From the NCBI RefSeq assembly GCF_014207845.1, contig NZ_JACHLC010000002.1, forward strand, positions 62,001 to 126,000: a stretch of DNA of 64,000 nt. Reading direction: 5' to 3'. A program made the translations under genes and the position numbers. Source of the DNA: Chryseobacterium shigense (lineage in GTDB: Bacteria > Bacteroidota > Bacteroidia > Flavobacteriales > Weeksellaceae). The notes under the pieces were generated by a model that did no database searches, had not been told where the DNA came from, and worked only from the letters and a program-made list of their open reading frames with translations. Positions 56,376 to 64,000 of this stretch are shown piece by piece (positions within the stretch are counted from its first letter, which is position 1; every line of letters starts with the position of its first letter).

Positions 56376-56696
56376 TTATACGCGCTTTGGCCGACCGATA
56401 AAAGAAAGGGCAATTCCCCCAAGCAGACCTATCGTTTTAAGAATCGAAAATTTGGATTCTTCCGGTAAAGTCGCCCCCACTATACAAAGCAGTGCCGCTG
56501 CGTACATTATATATGTAAAATTTTTATTGCTGAGTAACGGGGCCTGAAAAAAGAAACTGGCTCCTATCAGGTAATAAAAAACCTTTCGGGAAAGAATAAT
56601 ATTGATTTCGGGAGAAAACAGGTTAAACCAGCCCGCCGCAAGACAGACCAGCGCTGCAATTGATAAAATTCCCTGAATAGTTTGTTGGTTCTGCAT
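56376..56696 (-). CDS. Small membrane protein of unknown function
   Basis: A 106-aa protein with about four hydrophobic segments (near residues 8-25, 37-53, 60-76 and 85-101) and a short basic end. No family motif is recognised. It lies between panB and the RluA-like gene with 3-bp gaps, so it belongs to the same transcript. Confidence 0.65.
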   Translation of the reverse strand: MQNQQTIQGILSIAALVCLAAGWFNLFSPEINIILSRKVFYYLIGASFFFQAPLLSNKNFTYIMYAAALLCIVGATLPEESKFSILKTIGLLGGIALSFIGRPKRV

Positions 56697-56699
56697 CAG

Positions 56700-57515
56700 T
56701 TAGTAACTTTCATTTTCGTTAGGGAATTCAACGTTTTTCACATCTTTTACGTACTGGGCAACTGCTCCTGTAATTTCTGTATAGAGATCAAGGTATCTTC
56801 TTAGGAATTTCGGACTGAAACCTTTGTTCATACCAACCATATCGTGATATACCAACACCTGTCCGTCACAGTCAGGGCCAGCTCCAATTCCAATGGTTGG
56901 AATGGAAATGCTTTCAGATACTTTTTTGGCCAGATCAGCAGGAATTTTCTCCAAAACTACCGCGAAACAGCCTAATTCTTCCAAAAGCTGTGCATCGGAA
57001 ATCAATTTTTCAGCTTCCGCTTCGTCTTTTGCTCTTACTTTATAGGTACCGAATTTGTAGATGGACTGCGGTGTTAGCCCCAAATGTCCCATCACAGGAA
57101 TTCCGGCATTGATGATTTTTTTAATAGATTTTGAGATCTCTTTTCCCCCTTCAATTTTTACGGCATGAGCACCTCCTTCTTTCATCATTCTTACAGCAGA
57201 TTCCAGCGCTTTTTCAGGATTACTCTGATAAGTCCCGAATGGAAGGTCTGCTACAACAAGAGCCCTGTCCGTTCCTCTTACCACACTTTGGGAATGGTAG
57301 ATCATCTGATCAAGCGTAATCGGCAATGTTGTTTCAAAACCCGCCATCACATTGGCTGCGGAATCTCCGATCAAAATTGCATCAACTCCTCCCGCATCTA
57401 CCATTTTAGCGGTAGTAAAATCGTATGCAGTAAGCATTGTTATTTTCTCCTTGTCGAATTTCATTTTTCGCAAGGTTTCAGTGGTAACTTTTTTAATTTC
57501 AGAGTGAACAGACAT
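56700..57515 (-). CDS. panB: 3-methyl-2-oxobutanoate hydroxymethyltransferase
   Basis: This 271-aa TIM-barrel enzyme makes ketopantoate for pantothenate and CoA. Motifs are [26 protein letters not shown] in pieces, the metal site in [16 protein letters not shown] and [19 protein letters not shown]. It is the first gene of a three-gene row and is divided from the crp-like gene by a terminator. Confidence 0.95.
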   Translation of the reverse strand: MSVHSEIKKVTTETLRKMKFDKEKITMLTAYDFTTAKMVDAGGVDAILIGDSAANVMAGFETTLPITLDQMIYHSQSVVRGTDRALVVADLPFGTYQSNPEKALESAVRMMKEGGAHAVKIEGGKEISKSIKKIINAGIPVMGHLGLTPQSIYKFGTYKVRAKDEAEAEKLISDAQLLEELGCFAVVLEKIPADLAKKVSESISIPTIGIGAGPDCDGQVLVYHDMVGMNKGFSPKFLRRYLDLYTEITGAVAQYVKDVKNVEFPNENESY

Positions 57516-57534
57516 AATTTATCTATTTTTAAAA

Positions 57535-57561
57535 GTTAAAAAAGTCGGCTTTCGCCGACTT
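57535..57561 (-). terminator. Rho-independent terminator after the Crp/Fnr gene
   Basis: On the minus strand AAGTCGGC / GCCGACTT with a 4-nt loop is followed by six T residues, 17 bp past the stop. Confidence 0.88.
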
Positions 57562-57578
57562 AAGTTTTTGTATGATGG

Positions 57579-58304
57579 TTATAAAACTACGTGACCTAGT
57601 TTCATCAGTTTGTCGTGGTTCAAAATTTTGATGTTTCTTCCGTCTACTTCAATGAGACTGTCCTGTTTAAATTCGGAAATCAAACGGATGGCACTTTCTG
57701 TGGCGGTACCAATAATGTTAGCAATCTCTTCTCTTGTAAGCGAGATTTTTATAAATCCTTCCGGATCTACTCCTAATTTCTGCTCAAGAAGAATAAGGAT
57801 TTCCGCCAGTCTTTCTCTCACTGTTTTCTGAGCAAGGAAAGTGATGGTGTTGGATGATTCTCCGAGTTCATAAGAAATTTTCTGAAGCATTACAAAAGAA
57901 AGCTGTGGATCTACCTCAAGAAGGTACATAAAAATATCCGCGGGCAGGAAAATGCATTCAATATCTGTCATAGCCTCTGCCTTTGCCTGGAAATTCTCCC
58001 CGCAAAGCAATGAACGATAGCCGATAATATCCCCCTCTTTGATAAATCTTAAAATCTGGTCTTTTCCAAAAGCTCCGGACTTGGAAAGTTTAGCTGCTCC
58101 TTTTTCTAAAACATAAACTCCTTTCGGTGTTTCTCCGTCCTCGAAAATGGTGTCGTGTTTCTGAAAACTTAATTTTTTCTTGCCGTTAATATATTTTTCA
58201 AAATCAGTGCTAGAAAGTCTTTCCTTAAATGATTTATCATTAAAAACTCTGGCGAACCTCTCTTCAATTGCAATCTGTTGTTCCTGCGACATTTTATATG
58301 ACAT
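57579..58304 (-). CDS. Crp/Fnr family regulator
   Basis: A 241-aa regulator with a cyclic-nucleotide-binding-like beta-roll (about residues 30-140) and a C-terminal winged helix (LTREEIANIIGTATESAIRLISEF near residue 190). The N-terminal cysteine cluster of oxygen-sensing FNR is missing, so the signal is unclear. It is divergent from ccoI with a ~70-bp gap, the position of regulators that control cbb3 oxidase genes. The start may be Met1 or Met5. Confidence 0.85.
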   Translation of the reverse strand: MSYKMSQEQQIAIEERFARVFNDKSFKERLSSTDFEKYINGKKKLSFQKHDTIFEDGETPKGVYVLEKGAAKLSKSGAFGKDQILRFIKEGDIIGYRSLLCGENFQAKAEAMTDIECIFLPADIFMYLLEVDPQLSFVMLQKISYELGESSNTITFLAQKTVRERLAEILILLEQKLGVDPEGFIKISLTREEIANIIGTATESAIRLISEFKQDSLIEVDGRNIKILNHDKLMKLGHVVL

Positions 58305-58353
58305 TTATCACAAAAATAGAACTTTTTAACTCGATAAACAAAAAAAATTGTTA

Positions 58354-58361
58354 TAATTTTG
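58354..58361 (+). promoter_or_regulatory. Bacteroidota -7 promoter element for ccoI
   Basis: TAATTTTG matches TAnnTTTG and ends 14 bp before the ccoI ATG, which would leave a leader of only about 8 nt. Confidence 0.5.
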
Positions 58362-58375
58362 TAGTTCAATATTTT

Positions 58376-60760
58376 ATGGTGGTGAGCGAGAACTGTTTTC
58401 ATTGTGGTCAAGGAATAGAAAAGGAGCGAATTCTATTTGATGAAAAGACTTTCTGTTGCAACGGCTGCAAGTCCGTTTACGAAATTCTGAATATCAATAA
58501 TTTAACCAATTTCTACGAGCTTAATAAAAGAGCAGGAATCCGTCCCAGTGACGAAAGTTCTTCACAGTTCGAATATCTTGACACTCCGGAGATTTTCGAG
58601 AAGATTACGGATTTTTCCGAAGGAAGCACCAGCCTTGTTACGTTCAAGATTCCTGTAATTCACTGTTCTTCGTGTATATGGCTGCTGGAAAGCCTTCATA
58701 CCCTGAATGAACATATCAAATACTCACAGGTAAACTTCACGCGGAAAACCTTACAGATTTCATTTAACCATAACGATCTGAAATTAAGCGAACTAGCTAA
58801 TTTCCTAACCAATCTTGGATACAAACCCGTTATCAGTCTTGAAACAGCAGATAAAAATGTAGACCATCTTGATAAATCTCTTCTTATAAAGTTTGCCATT
58901 GCAGGTTTTGCATTCGGAAACGGGATGTTTCTTGCTTTCCCTGAGTATGTAGGCGGTGAAGATTACTGGATGGAGCATTACAAAGGGCTATTCAGAACAC
59001 TGATGTTCCTTTTAGCATGTCCTGTTGTATTTTATTCTGCTTCAGATTATTATAAATCCGCGTGGTATGGTTTAAAGAATAAAATTGTTAATATTGATGT
59101 CCCAATTGTGCTTGGAATCTTTGTCCTTTTCGGGCGAAGCATTTATGAAGTGGTTACGGATTACGGGCCAGGATATTTTGATACTTTGTGCGGACTGCTT
59201 TTCTTTATGCTGATGGGTAAAATTTTCCAGAAAAGAACATACAGCGCATTATCATATGACAGAGATTACAAATCATTTTATCCTATTGCCGTTACCAAAG
59301 TAGATTTTGAAGGAAAACAGGATAATATCCTCCTTTCTGAAATCAAAGTTGGAGACAGAATTCTAGTAAGAAACCAGGAAATTATTCCGGTTGATGCCAT
59401 CCTGATCAACGGGGAAGGAAATATAGACAACAGTTTTATCACGGGAGAAAGTGAAAGTATCAGCAAACAGCCAGGCGACAAGATATTTGCCGGAGGAAAG
59501 CAAATCGGATCTTCATTAGAGCTGGAAGTGATTAAAGATGTTGACCAGAGTTACCTTACGCAGCTTTGGAACAAGGAAGCTTTCAAAAAGCATGAAACCG
59601 GCCTTGATACCCTAACGAACAGCATCAGCAAGTATTTCACTTTCATTATTTTAGGTATTGCTTTAATTTCCGGAATTTACTGGGCATTTATTGATCTGGA
59701 AAAAATGTTCCAGGTAATTTCAGCGATCCTTATTATCGCCTGCCCATGCGCCTTAGCATTGTCTGCTCCGTTTACTTTCGGGCATATTATGAGAATTTTA
59801 GGCCGCAATAAATTCTATGTAAAAGATACGTTAACGATTGAAAAGATTGCGAAACTGGATACGATTGTTTTTGATAAAACAGGAACCATCACTCACAGAA
59901 AAAAATCAAACATCCGGTATGAAGGATCTGCAATCAGTGAATTTGATCAACTGAATATCAAAACCTTATTAAAAAATTCCAATCACCCTCTTTCTAAATC
60001 TCTTTATGAATTCATAGAGGTGAATGATGATTATTTCCCTGTTGAAAATTTCCAGGAGATTTCCGGAAAAGGCTATGAGGCAAGTGTAAGAGGAAATATC
60101 TATAAGATAGGTTCTGCCCGTTATAACGAACAGGAGCCTAAGAATCTGGAAACAGCCGTTTACATCAGCAAAAATGGAGCATTTTCAGGTAAATTCATCT
60201 TCAAAAATGAATACCGCCCGAAATTAAAGGAGCTGTTCACAAAACTTACCAGCTACAAAATATTCATCCTGAGCGGCGATAATTCTTCTGAAGAAACACA
60301 GCTTAAGGAACTTATCCCGAGCTATAAGGGAATGGCTTTCAACCAAAACCCTGAAGATAAGCTGAATTACATTAAAAACCTTCAGGATCAGAACATGAAA
60401 GTAGCAATGCTCGGCGACGGATTAAATGACGCAGGAGCCTTGAAACAGAGTAATGTGGGAATAGCAATTGCCGATGACACCAACAGCTTCACACCTTCTT
60501 CCGATGTCATTATGAATGGTGATAAAGTTGTAACATTAGACAATTACCTGAACGTATGCAAAGGATCGATCACCATTGTTAAAATGACATTCATAATCAG
60601 TTTCCTGTACAACATTGTTGGTTTAAGTTACGCAGTTACAGGCCATATGCATCCGCTTTTTGCAGCAATCATCATGCCAATCAGTTCCATTACTGTGGTT
60701 ACATTCACTACTATTTCCACCTGGATTTTAGGGCGTAAATATTTCAAAAAACAGGCGTAA
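58376..60760 (+). CDS. ccoI: Copper-type P-type ATPase (CcoI-like)
   Basis: This 794-aa P1B ATPase supplies copper for the cbb3 oxidase. Its N terminus has a cysteine-rich segment (ENCFHCGQ, then FCCNGCKSVYE) and an HMA-type site HCSSC. Further on are TGES, the metal-transport CPC in IIACPCALALS, the phosphorylated Asp in DKTGTITH, and GDGLNDAGA. The ATG at 58376 is preferred over a start 36 codons upstream, because the extra peptide would overlap the promoter. ccoS and ccoNO follow. Confidence 0.92.
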   Translation: MVVSENCFHCGQGIEKERILFDEKTFCCNGCKSVYEILNINNLTNFYELNKRAGIRPSDESSSQFEYLDTPEIFEKITDFSEGSTSLVTFKIPVIHCSSCIWLLESLHTLNEHIKYSQVNFTRKTLQISFNHNDLKLSELANFLTNLGYKPVISLETADKNVDHLDKSLLIKFAIAGFAFGNGMFLAFPEYVGGEDYWMEHYKGLFRTLMFLLACPVVFYSASDYYKSAWYGLKNKIVNIDVPIVLGIFVLFGRSIYEVVTDYGPGYFDTLCGLLFFMLMGKIFQKRTYSALSYDRDYKSFYPIAVTKVDFEGKQDNILLSEIKVGDRILVRNQEIIPVDAILINGEGNIDNSFITGESESISKQPGDKIFAGGKQIGSSLELEVIKDVDQSYLTQLWNKEAFKKHETGLDTLTNSISKYFTFIILGIALISGIYWAFIDLEKMFQVISAILIIACPCALALSAPFTFGHIMRILGRNKFYVKDTLTIEKIAKLDTIVFDKTGTITHRKKSNIRYEGSAISEFDQLNIKTLLKNSNHPLSKSLYEFIEVNDDYFPVENFQEISGKGYEASVRGNIYKIGSARYNEQEPKNLETAVYISKNGAFSGKFIFKNEYRPKLKELFTKLTSYKIFILSGDNSSEETQLKELIPSYKGMAFNQNPEDKLNYIKNLQDQNMKVAMLGDGLNDAGALKQSNVGIAIADDTNSFTPSSDVIMNGDKVVTLDNYLNVCKGSITIVKMTFIISFLYNIVGLSYAVTGHMHPLFAAIIMPISSITVVTFTTISTWILGRKYFKKQA

Positions 60761-60831
60761 AAGCCCCTTATTTAGACTGATTTTAAATTAGCTGAAATCC
60801 GCATTTATTGATGAATGTCATTATTTTTCAC

Positions 60832-60863
60832 TAAATTTGAACCCCGAAAATAGGTTAATTTTG
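60832..60863 (+). promoter_or_regulatory. Two candidate -7 promoter elements before ccoS
   Basis: TAAATTTG (60832-60839) and TAATTTTG (60856-60863) both match TAnnTTTG. The first gives a ~25-nt leader, the second an almost leaderless transcript, so ccoS and the downstream genes can be transcribed apart from ccoI. Confidence 0.5.
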
Positions 60864-60870
60864 TTGTCCA

Positions 60871-61098
60871 ATGGATATTCTATATTTAATGATCCTCTGC
60901 AGTGTTTCTTTGGCTGCGATTTTCTTGGTCGTATTTATAGTGTATGCCCGAAAAGGACAGTTTGAAGATGATGAATCTCCGGCTGTCAGAATCCTTTTTG
61001 ATAATGGAGAGATCAAGGAAAAGGATGAAAACGGCAACAAAGATAAAGACGAGAAAAAAATAGGAGAGAATAATAAAATTGAAGAAAAAAGTGAATAG
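60871..61098 (+). CDS. ccoS: cbb3 oxidase assembly protein CcoS
   Basis: A 75-aa protein with one N-terminal transmembrane segment (about residues 3-24) and the CcoS pattern YARKGQFEDDESPAVRILFD. It is needed for cofactor insertion into the cbb3 oxidase. The tail is Lys/Glu-rich. It lies 5 bp before ccoNO. Confidence 0.9.
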   Translation: MDILYLMILCSVSLAAIFLVVFIVYARKGQFEDDESPAVRILFDNGEIKEKDENGNKDKDEKKIGENNKIEEKSE

Positions 61099-61103
61099 TT
61101 GAT

Positions 61104-63365
61104 ATGGAAACACAAAAGTTTAGTTATGACAACAGTATTGTCCGTGCGTTTCTCTATGCGACCTTAGTTTTCGGTCTTATAGGATTTACGTTCGGGCTTA
61201 CGGCGGCATTAATGCTTTTCTACCCGGAATTACCGGAATTTTTATTCGGTACAGATGATACAACCATCAAAAGTCTTGCATCAGGCAATATTCAGGGGTT
61301 AATAAATACTCATGGTGCATTTGGTTTTGGTAGAATCAGAATGCTTCATACCAATACCGTGATCTTTGCATTTGTATGTAATATCGTTTATACCGGTATT
61401 TATTACTCATTACAGAGATTATTAAAAACAAGAATGTACAGTGATACATTATCATGGTTGCATTTCTGGACCTGGCAGTTTATGATTGTTGCTACGTTCG
61501 TTACCTTCTTTATGGGGATCAATACTTCAAAAGAATATGCTGAACACGAGTGGCCGATCGACATATTGATTGCATTCTCCTGGATCATTTTCGGGATTAA
61601 CATGTTCCTGACTATTTCAAAAAGAAGAGTAAGACACCTTTATGTGGCCATCTGGTTCTATATCGGAACATGGATTGCAGTAGCAATGCTTCACATCTTC
61701 AATAACCTTGAAGTTCCATTATCTTTCACTGGCTGGAAATCATATTCAGCATATGCAGGGGTAAAAGATGCTATTGTACAGTGGTGGTACGGTCACAATG
61801 CGGTGGCATTCGTACTGACGACTCCGGTTCTTGGGTTAATGTATTACTTCCTTCCGAAGGCTGCAGACCGACCGGTATTCTCTTACAAACTGTCTATTAT
61901 TCACTTCTGGTCATTAATTTTCGTATATATCTGGGCTGGTCCTCACCACCTTCAGTATACAGCACTTCCTGCGTGGGCACAGGCTGTGGGAACCGGTTTC
62001 TCTATCATGCTTATTGCACCATCCTGGGGAGGAATGCTAAACGGACTTCTTACGCTGAGAGGAGCGTGGGATAAGGTAAGAGAAAATCCTATCCTTAAAT
62101 TCTTCGTAGTAGCTGTTACCTGTTATGGTATGGCAACATTCGAAGGGCCGCTTTTGGCAACAAAAAACATCAACAAAATTGGTCACTTTACAGACTGGGT
62201 TATCGGTCACGTACACTTAGGAGCTCTTGGATGGAATGGTTTCATGGCATTCGGGGTTATCTATTACCTGGTACCTATTATGTGGAGAACAAAAATCTGG
62301 TCTGTAAAATTAGCTAACTGGCATTTCTGGTTAGGTACGTTAGGAATTATTTTCTATGCAGTACCCATGTATATTTCAGGATTTACACAAGGTTTGATGT
62401 GGAAACAGTTCAACCCGGACGGTACTTTGATGTACAAAAACTGGTTGGATACCGTAACAGCAATCATTCCTTACTTCAAAATGAGATTCTTAGGAGGAGC
62501 ATTCTATATTTCAGGATCTATTCTAATGATTATTAACGTAATCGCTACGGTAAGAAAAGGTTCATTCCAGAAAGAAGTTCCTGCTGAAGCACCTGCACTG
62601 GCAAACATCGGAAACAAACGTAAAGAAGGGGAAGGTACTCACCTATGGCTTGAAAGAATGCCATTATTATTAGGTATCCTGTCTTTCTTCACTATTTCCA
62701 TCGGTAGTTCAGTTGAAATTATTCCTACACTATCTTTAAAGAAAAGTGTTCCTACGATTTCAGCGGTAAAACCATATTCACCACTTGAACTGGAAGGTAG
62801 AGATATTTATATCCGTGAAGGATGTAACGCTTGTCACTCCCAAATGATCAGACCGTTCAGAGATGAGATCACAAGATTCAACGGTAAGAACGGACAGTAT
62901 TCAAAAGCGGGAGAATTCATTTATGACAGACCATTCTTATGGGGGTCTAAGAGAACAGGACCGGATTTACATAGAGAAGGAGGTAAAAACCCAAGTTCTT
63001 GGCACTATAAGCATATGTATAACCCAAGATCTACTTCTGCAGGTTCCATTATGCCTCGTTACCCTTGGCTAATTGCCACCAACTTAGACAGATCTAAAAT
63101 GGTAGATAAAATGAAGCTTATGAAGAACGCATTTGAAGTTCCTTATAGCAAAGCTGAAATAGATTCTGCCAACTCATGGGCAGATAACCAGTCAAAGAAA
63201 ATTGTAAAAGATATCTTCTCTGAAGCTAATGACCTTAAAGTGGCGTATGCTAAGAGACCTCAGGGAGAATTGGAGAAAAAAGAGATTGTAGCTCTTATCT
63301 CTTTCCTTCAGAGACTTGGAACAGATATCAAAACAACAGAAATAAAAACAGCAAGTACTAACTAA
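61104..63365 (+). CDS. ccoNO: Fused CcoN-CcoO subunit of cbb3 cytochrome oxidase
   Basis: This 753-aa protein fuses the catalytic subunit I (CcoN, about residues 1-480) to the monohaem cytochrome c subunit (CcoO). Histidine ligands to haem and CuB are in INTHGAFGFGRIRMLHTN, WWYGHNAVAFV, AGPHHLQYT and VIGHVHLGALGWNG. The CcoO haem-binding motif CNACH is at about residues 574-578 in REGCNACHSQMIRPF. The fusion is common in Bacteroidota. The enzyme reduces oxygen with high affinity and pumps protons. Confidence 0.95.
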   Translation: METQKFSYDNSIVRAFLYATLVFGLIGFTFGLTAALMLFYPELPEFLFGTDDTTIKSLASGNIQGLINTHGAFGFGRIRMLHTNTVIFAFVCNIVYTGIYYSLQRLLKTRMYSDTLSWLHFWTWQFMIVATFVTFFMGINTSKEYAEHEWPIDILIAFSWIIFGINMFLTISKRRVRHLYVAIWFYIGTWIAVAMLHIFNNLEVPLSFTGWKSYSAYAGVKDAIVQWWYGHNAVAFVLTTPVLGLMYYFLPKAADRPVFSYKLSIIHFWSLIFVYIWAGPHHLQYTALPAWAQAVGTGFSIMLIAPSWGGMLNGLLTLRGAWDKVRENPILKFFVVAVTCYGMATFEGPLLATKNINKIGHFTDWVIGHVHLGALGWNGFMAFGVIYYLVPIMWRTKIWSVKLANWHFWLGTLGIIFYAVPMYISGFTQGLMWKQFNPDGTLMYKNWLDTVTAIIPYFKMRFLGGAFYISGSILMIINVIATVRKGSFQKEVPAEAPALANIGNKRKEGEGTHLWLERMPLLLGILSFFTISIGSSVEIIPTLSLKKSVPTISAVKPYSPLELEGRDIYIREGCNACHSQMIRPFRDEITRFNGKNGQYSKAGEFIYDRPFLWGSKRTGPDLHREGGKNPSSWHYKHMYNPRSTSAGSIMPRYPWLIATNLDRSKMVDKMKLMKNAFEVPYSKAEIDSANSWADNQSKKIVKDIFSEANDLKVAYAKRPQGELEKKEIVALISFLQRLGTDIKTTEIKTASTN

Positions 63366-63381
63366 ACATTAAAAGGTTCAC

Positions 63382-63582
63382 ATGATTCCTCAGAACTTTA
63401 AAGATATATTATCCAATACAGAAAACGCTGGTCTCTACCAGACGCTGGCTCTGATTTTCTTTATGCTGTTCTTCGTAGCTCTTGTAATCTATGTTTTTAC
63501 CAGACCTAAAAAATATTACAAAGAGGAAGAAGAGGCTCCGCTTGGGGATGATGAGGATGACGATTTTAATTTAAAAAATTAA
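63382..63582 (+). CDS. ccoQ: cbb3 oxidase small subunit CcoQ
   Basis: A 66-aa protein with one transmembrane helix (about residues 19-39), then YVFTRPKKYYKEEEE and an acidic tail. Position and shape fit CcoQ, which stabilises the oxidase complex. It lies between ccoNO (16 bp) and ccoP (10 bp). Confidence 0.88.
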   Translation: MIPQNFKDILSNTENAGLYQTLALIFFMLFFVALVIYVFTRPKKYYKEEEEAPLGDDEDDDFNLKN

Positions 63583-63592
63583 ACTATTTATT

Positions 63593-64000
63593 ATGAAACA
63601 AAGAACACCTGTTGTTGTAAACATTTTAATAATAACTGGACTTTTAATAGTTTTTTATTATTTGTTTGTACAAAGCTACTCGTTCCTAGCTTCACCTTAC
63701 TTCTGGGGAACTGTGGTGATCAGTGCTATTCTGGCATATATCCACAGTGCTATCGGGGATTTGATTGAAAACAACAAATTCAAAAAATTATCTCCGGAAG
63801 AAAAAGCAGCTTATCTGGCAGAAAAGAAAGTTCCTTTCTTAAGAAGAATGTACGACAGTGCATTCAAGAAACAGTCTGCTACAGAAGAAAAAGATATCCT
63901 TATTGACCACGGTTTCGATGGGATCATGGAATTGGATAACCAATTGCCAAAATGGTGGGTAGGTTTATTCTATTTTGGGACTGCTTTTTGTATTGTATAT
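63593..64000 (+). CDS. ccoP: cbb3 oxidase subunit CcoP, N-terminal part (runs off window)
   Basis: The open frame starts at ATG 63593 and covers 136 codons to the window edge with no stop. It has two hydrophobic segments (about residues 9-27 and 36-52) and the CcoP motif HGFDGIMELDNQLPKWW before another membrane helix. The dihaem cytochrome c domains would lie beyond the window. It is the electron entry subunit of the oxidase. Confidence 0.88.
   Translation, partial: MKQRTPVVVNILIITGLLIVFYYLFVQSYSFLASPYFWGTVVISAILAYIHSAIGDLIENNKFKKLSPEEKAAYLAEKKVPFLRRMYDSAFKKQSATEEKDILIDHGFDGIMELDNQLPKWWVGLFYFGTAFCIVY

Overview
The window is typical chromosome of a flavobacterium, most likely Chryseobacterium or a close relative in the Weeksellaceae (Bacteroidota). 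The support is AT-rich DNA, promoters of the TTTG / TAnnTTTG type, many TonB-dependent receptors, a type IX secretion (T9SS) C-terminal domain, a CcoNO fusion in the cbb3 oxidase, a long IleRS2-type isoleucyl-tRNA synthetase, and several Bacteroidota-specific families (DUF6576, CCDC81-type HU, GxxExxY). I saw no rRNA, tRNA, CRISPR array or insertion sequence.

Layout. 1-2.7 kb: a truncated acyl-CoA ligase-like gene and an M23 peptidase. 2.8-6.1 kb: a compact three-gene accessory island with an 871-aa protein ending in a papain-like Cys-His-Asn domain and two paralogous Imm35/YrhB-like immunity proteins, closed by a strong terminator; this reads as a polymorphic toxin-immunity operon. 6.3-12 kb: ileS, a DksA-like gene that has lost its zinc ligands, small conserved genes, lspA and a SanA-like gene. 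12-18 kb: AraC regulator, surface fibre protein, trpS, YjjG phosphatase and an ECF-type sigma factor. 18-25 kb: metK behind a SAM-II-like leader, divergent oxyR/katA, enoyl-CoA hydratase, dCMP deaminase, xerD and a Nudix protein. 25-34 kb (minus strand): lipoproteins, a dehydrogenase, a GxxExxY gene, a thioesterase, a CCDC81-type HU protein and a TPP-riboswitch-controlled TonB receptor. 35-41 kb: tandem acnB and mitochondrial-type aconitase. 41-46 kb: two divergent outer-membrane receptors. 46-53 kb: a complete thiamine operon under a second TPP riboswitch. 53-64 kb: a T9SS-exported protein, rluA-like and panB genes, then a Crp/Fnr regulator divergent from ccoI and the ccoS-NO-Q-P cluster, which runs off the window.

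How the genes work together. Cofactor and sulfur control is the dominant theme. Two TPP riboswitches tie outer-membrane thiamin uptake to de novo synthesis. Two different SAM-type leader RNAs appear: a SAM-II-like RNA before metK and an unusually small S-box-like RNA before a TonB receptor. Between that small RNA and the receptor lies a 41-codon reading frame ending in His-Met-Arg-Met-Cys-Cys-Cys-Phe. This composite leader (SAM-like aptamer, poly-cysteine leader peptide, outer-membrane receptor) and the papain-like toxin with tandem immunity genes are the two best candidates for an under-described system. All functional calls come from reading motifs by eye; no database search was run.
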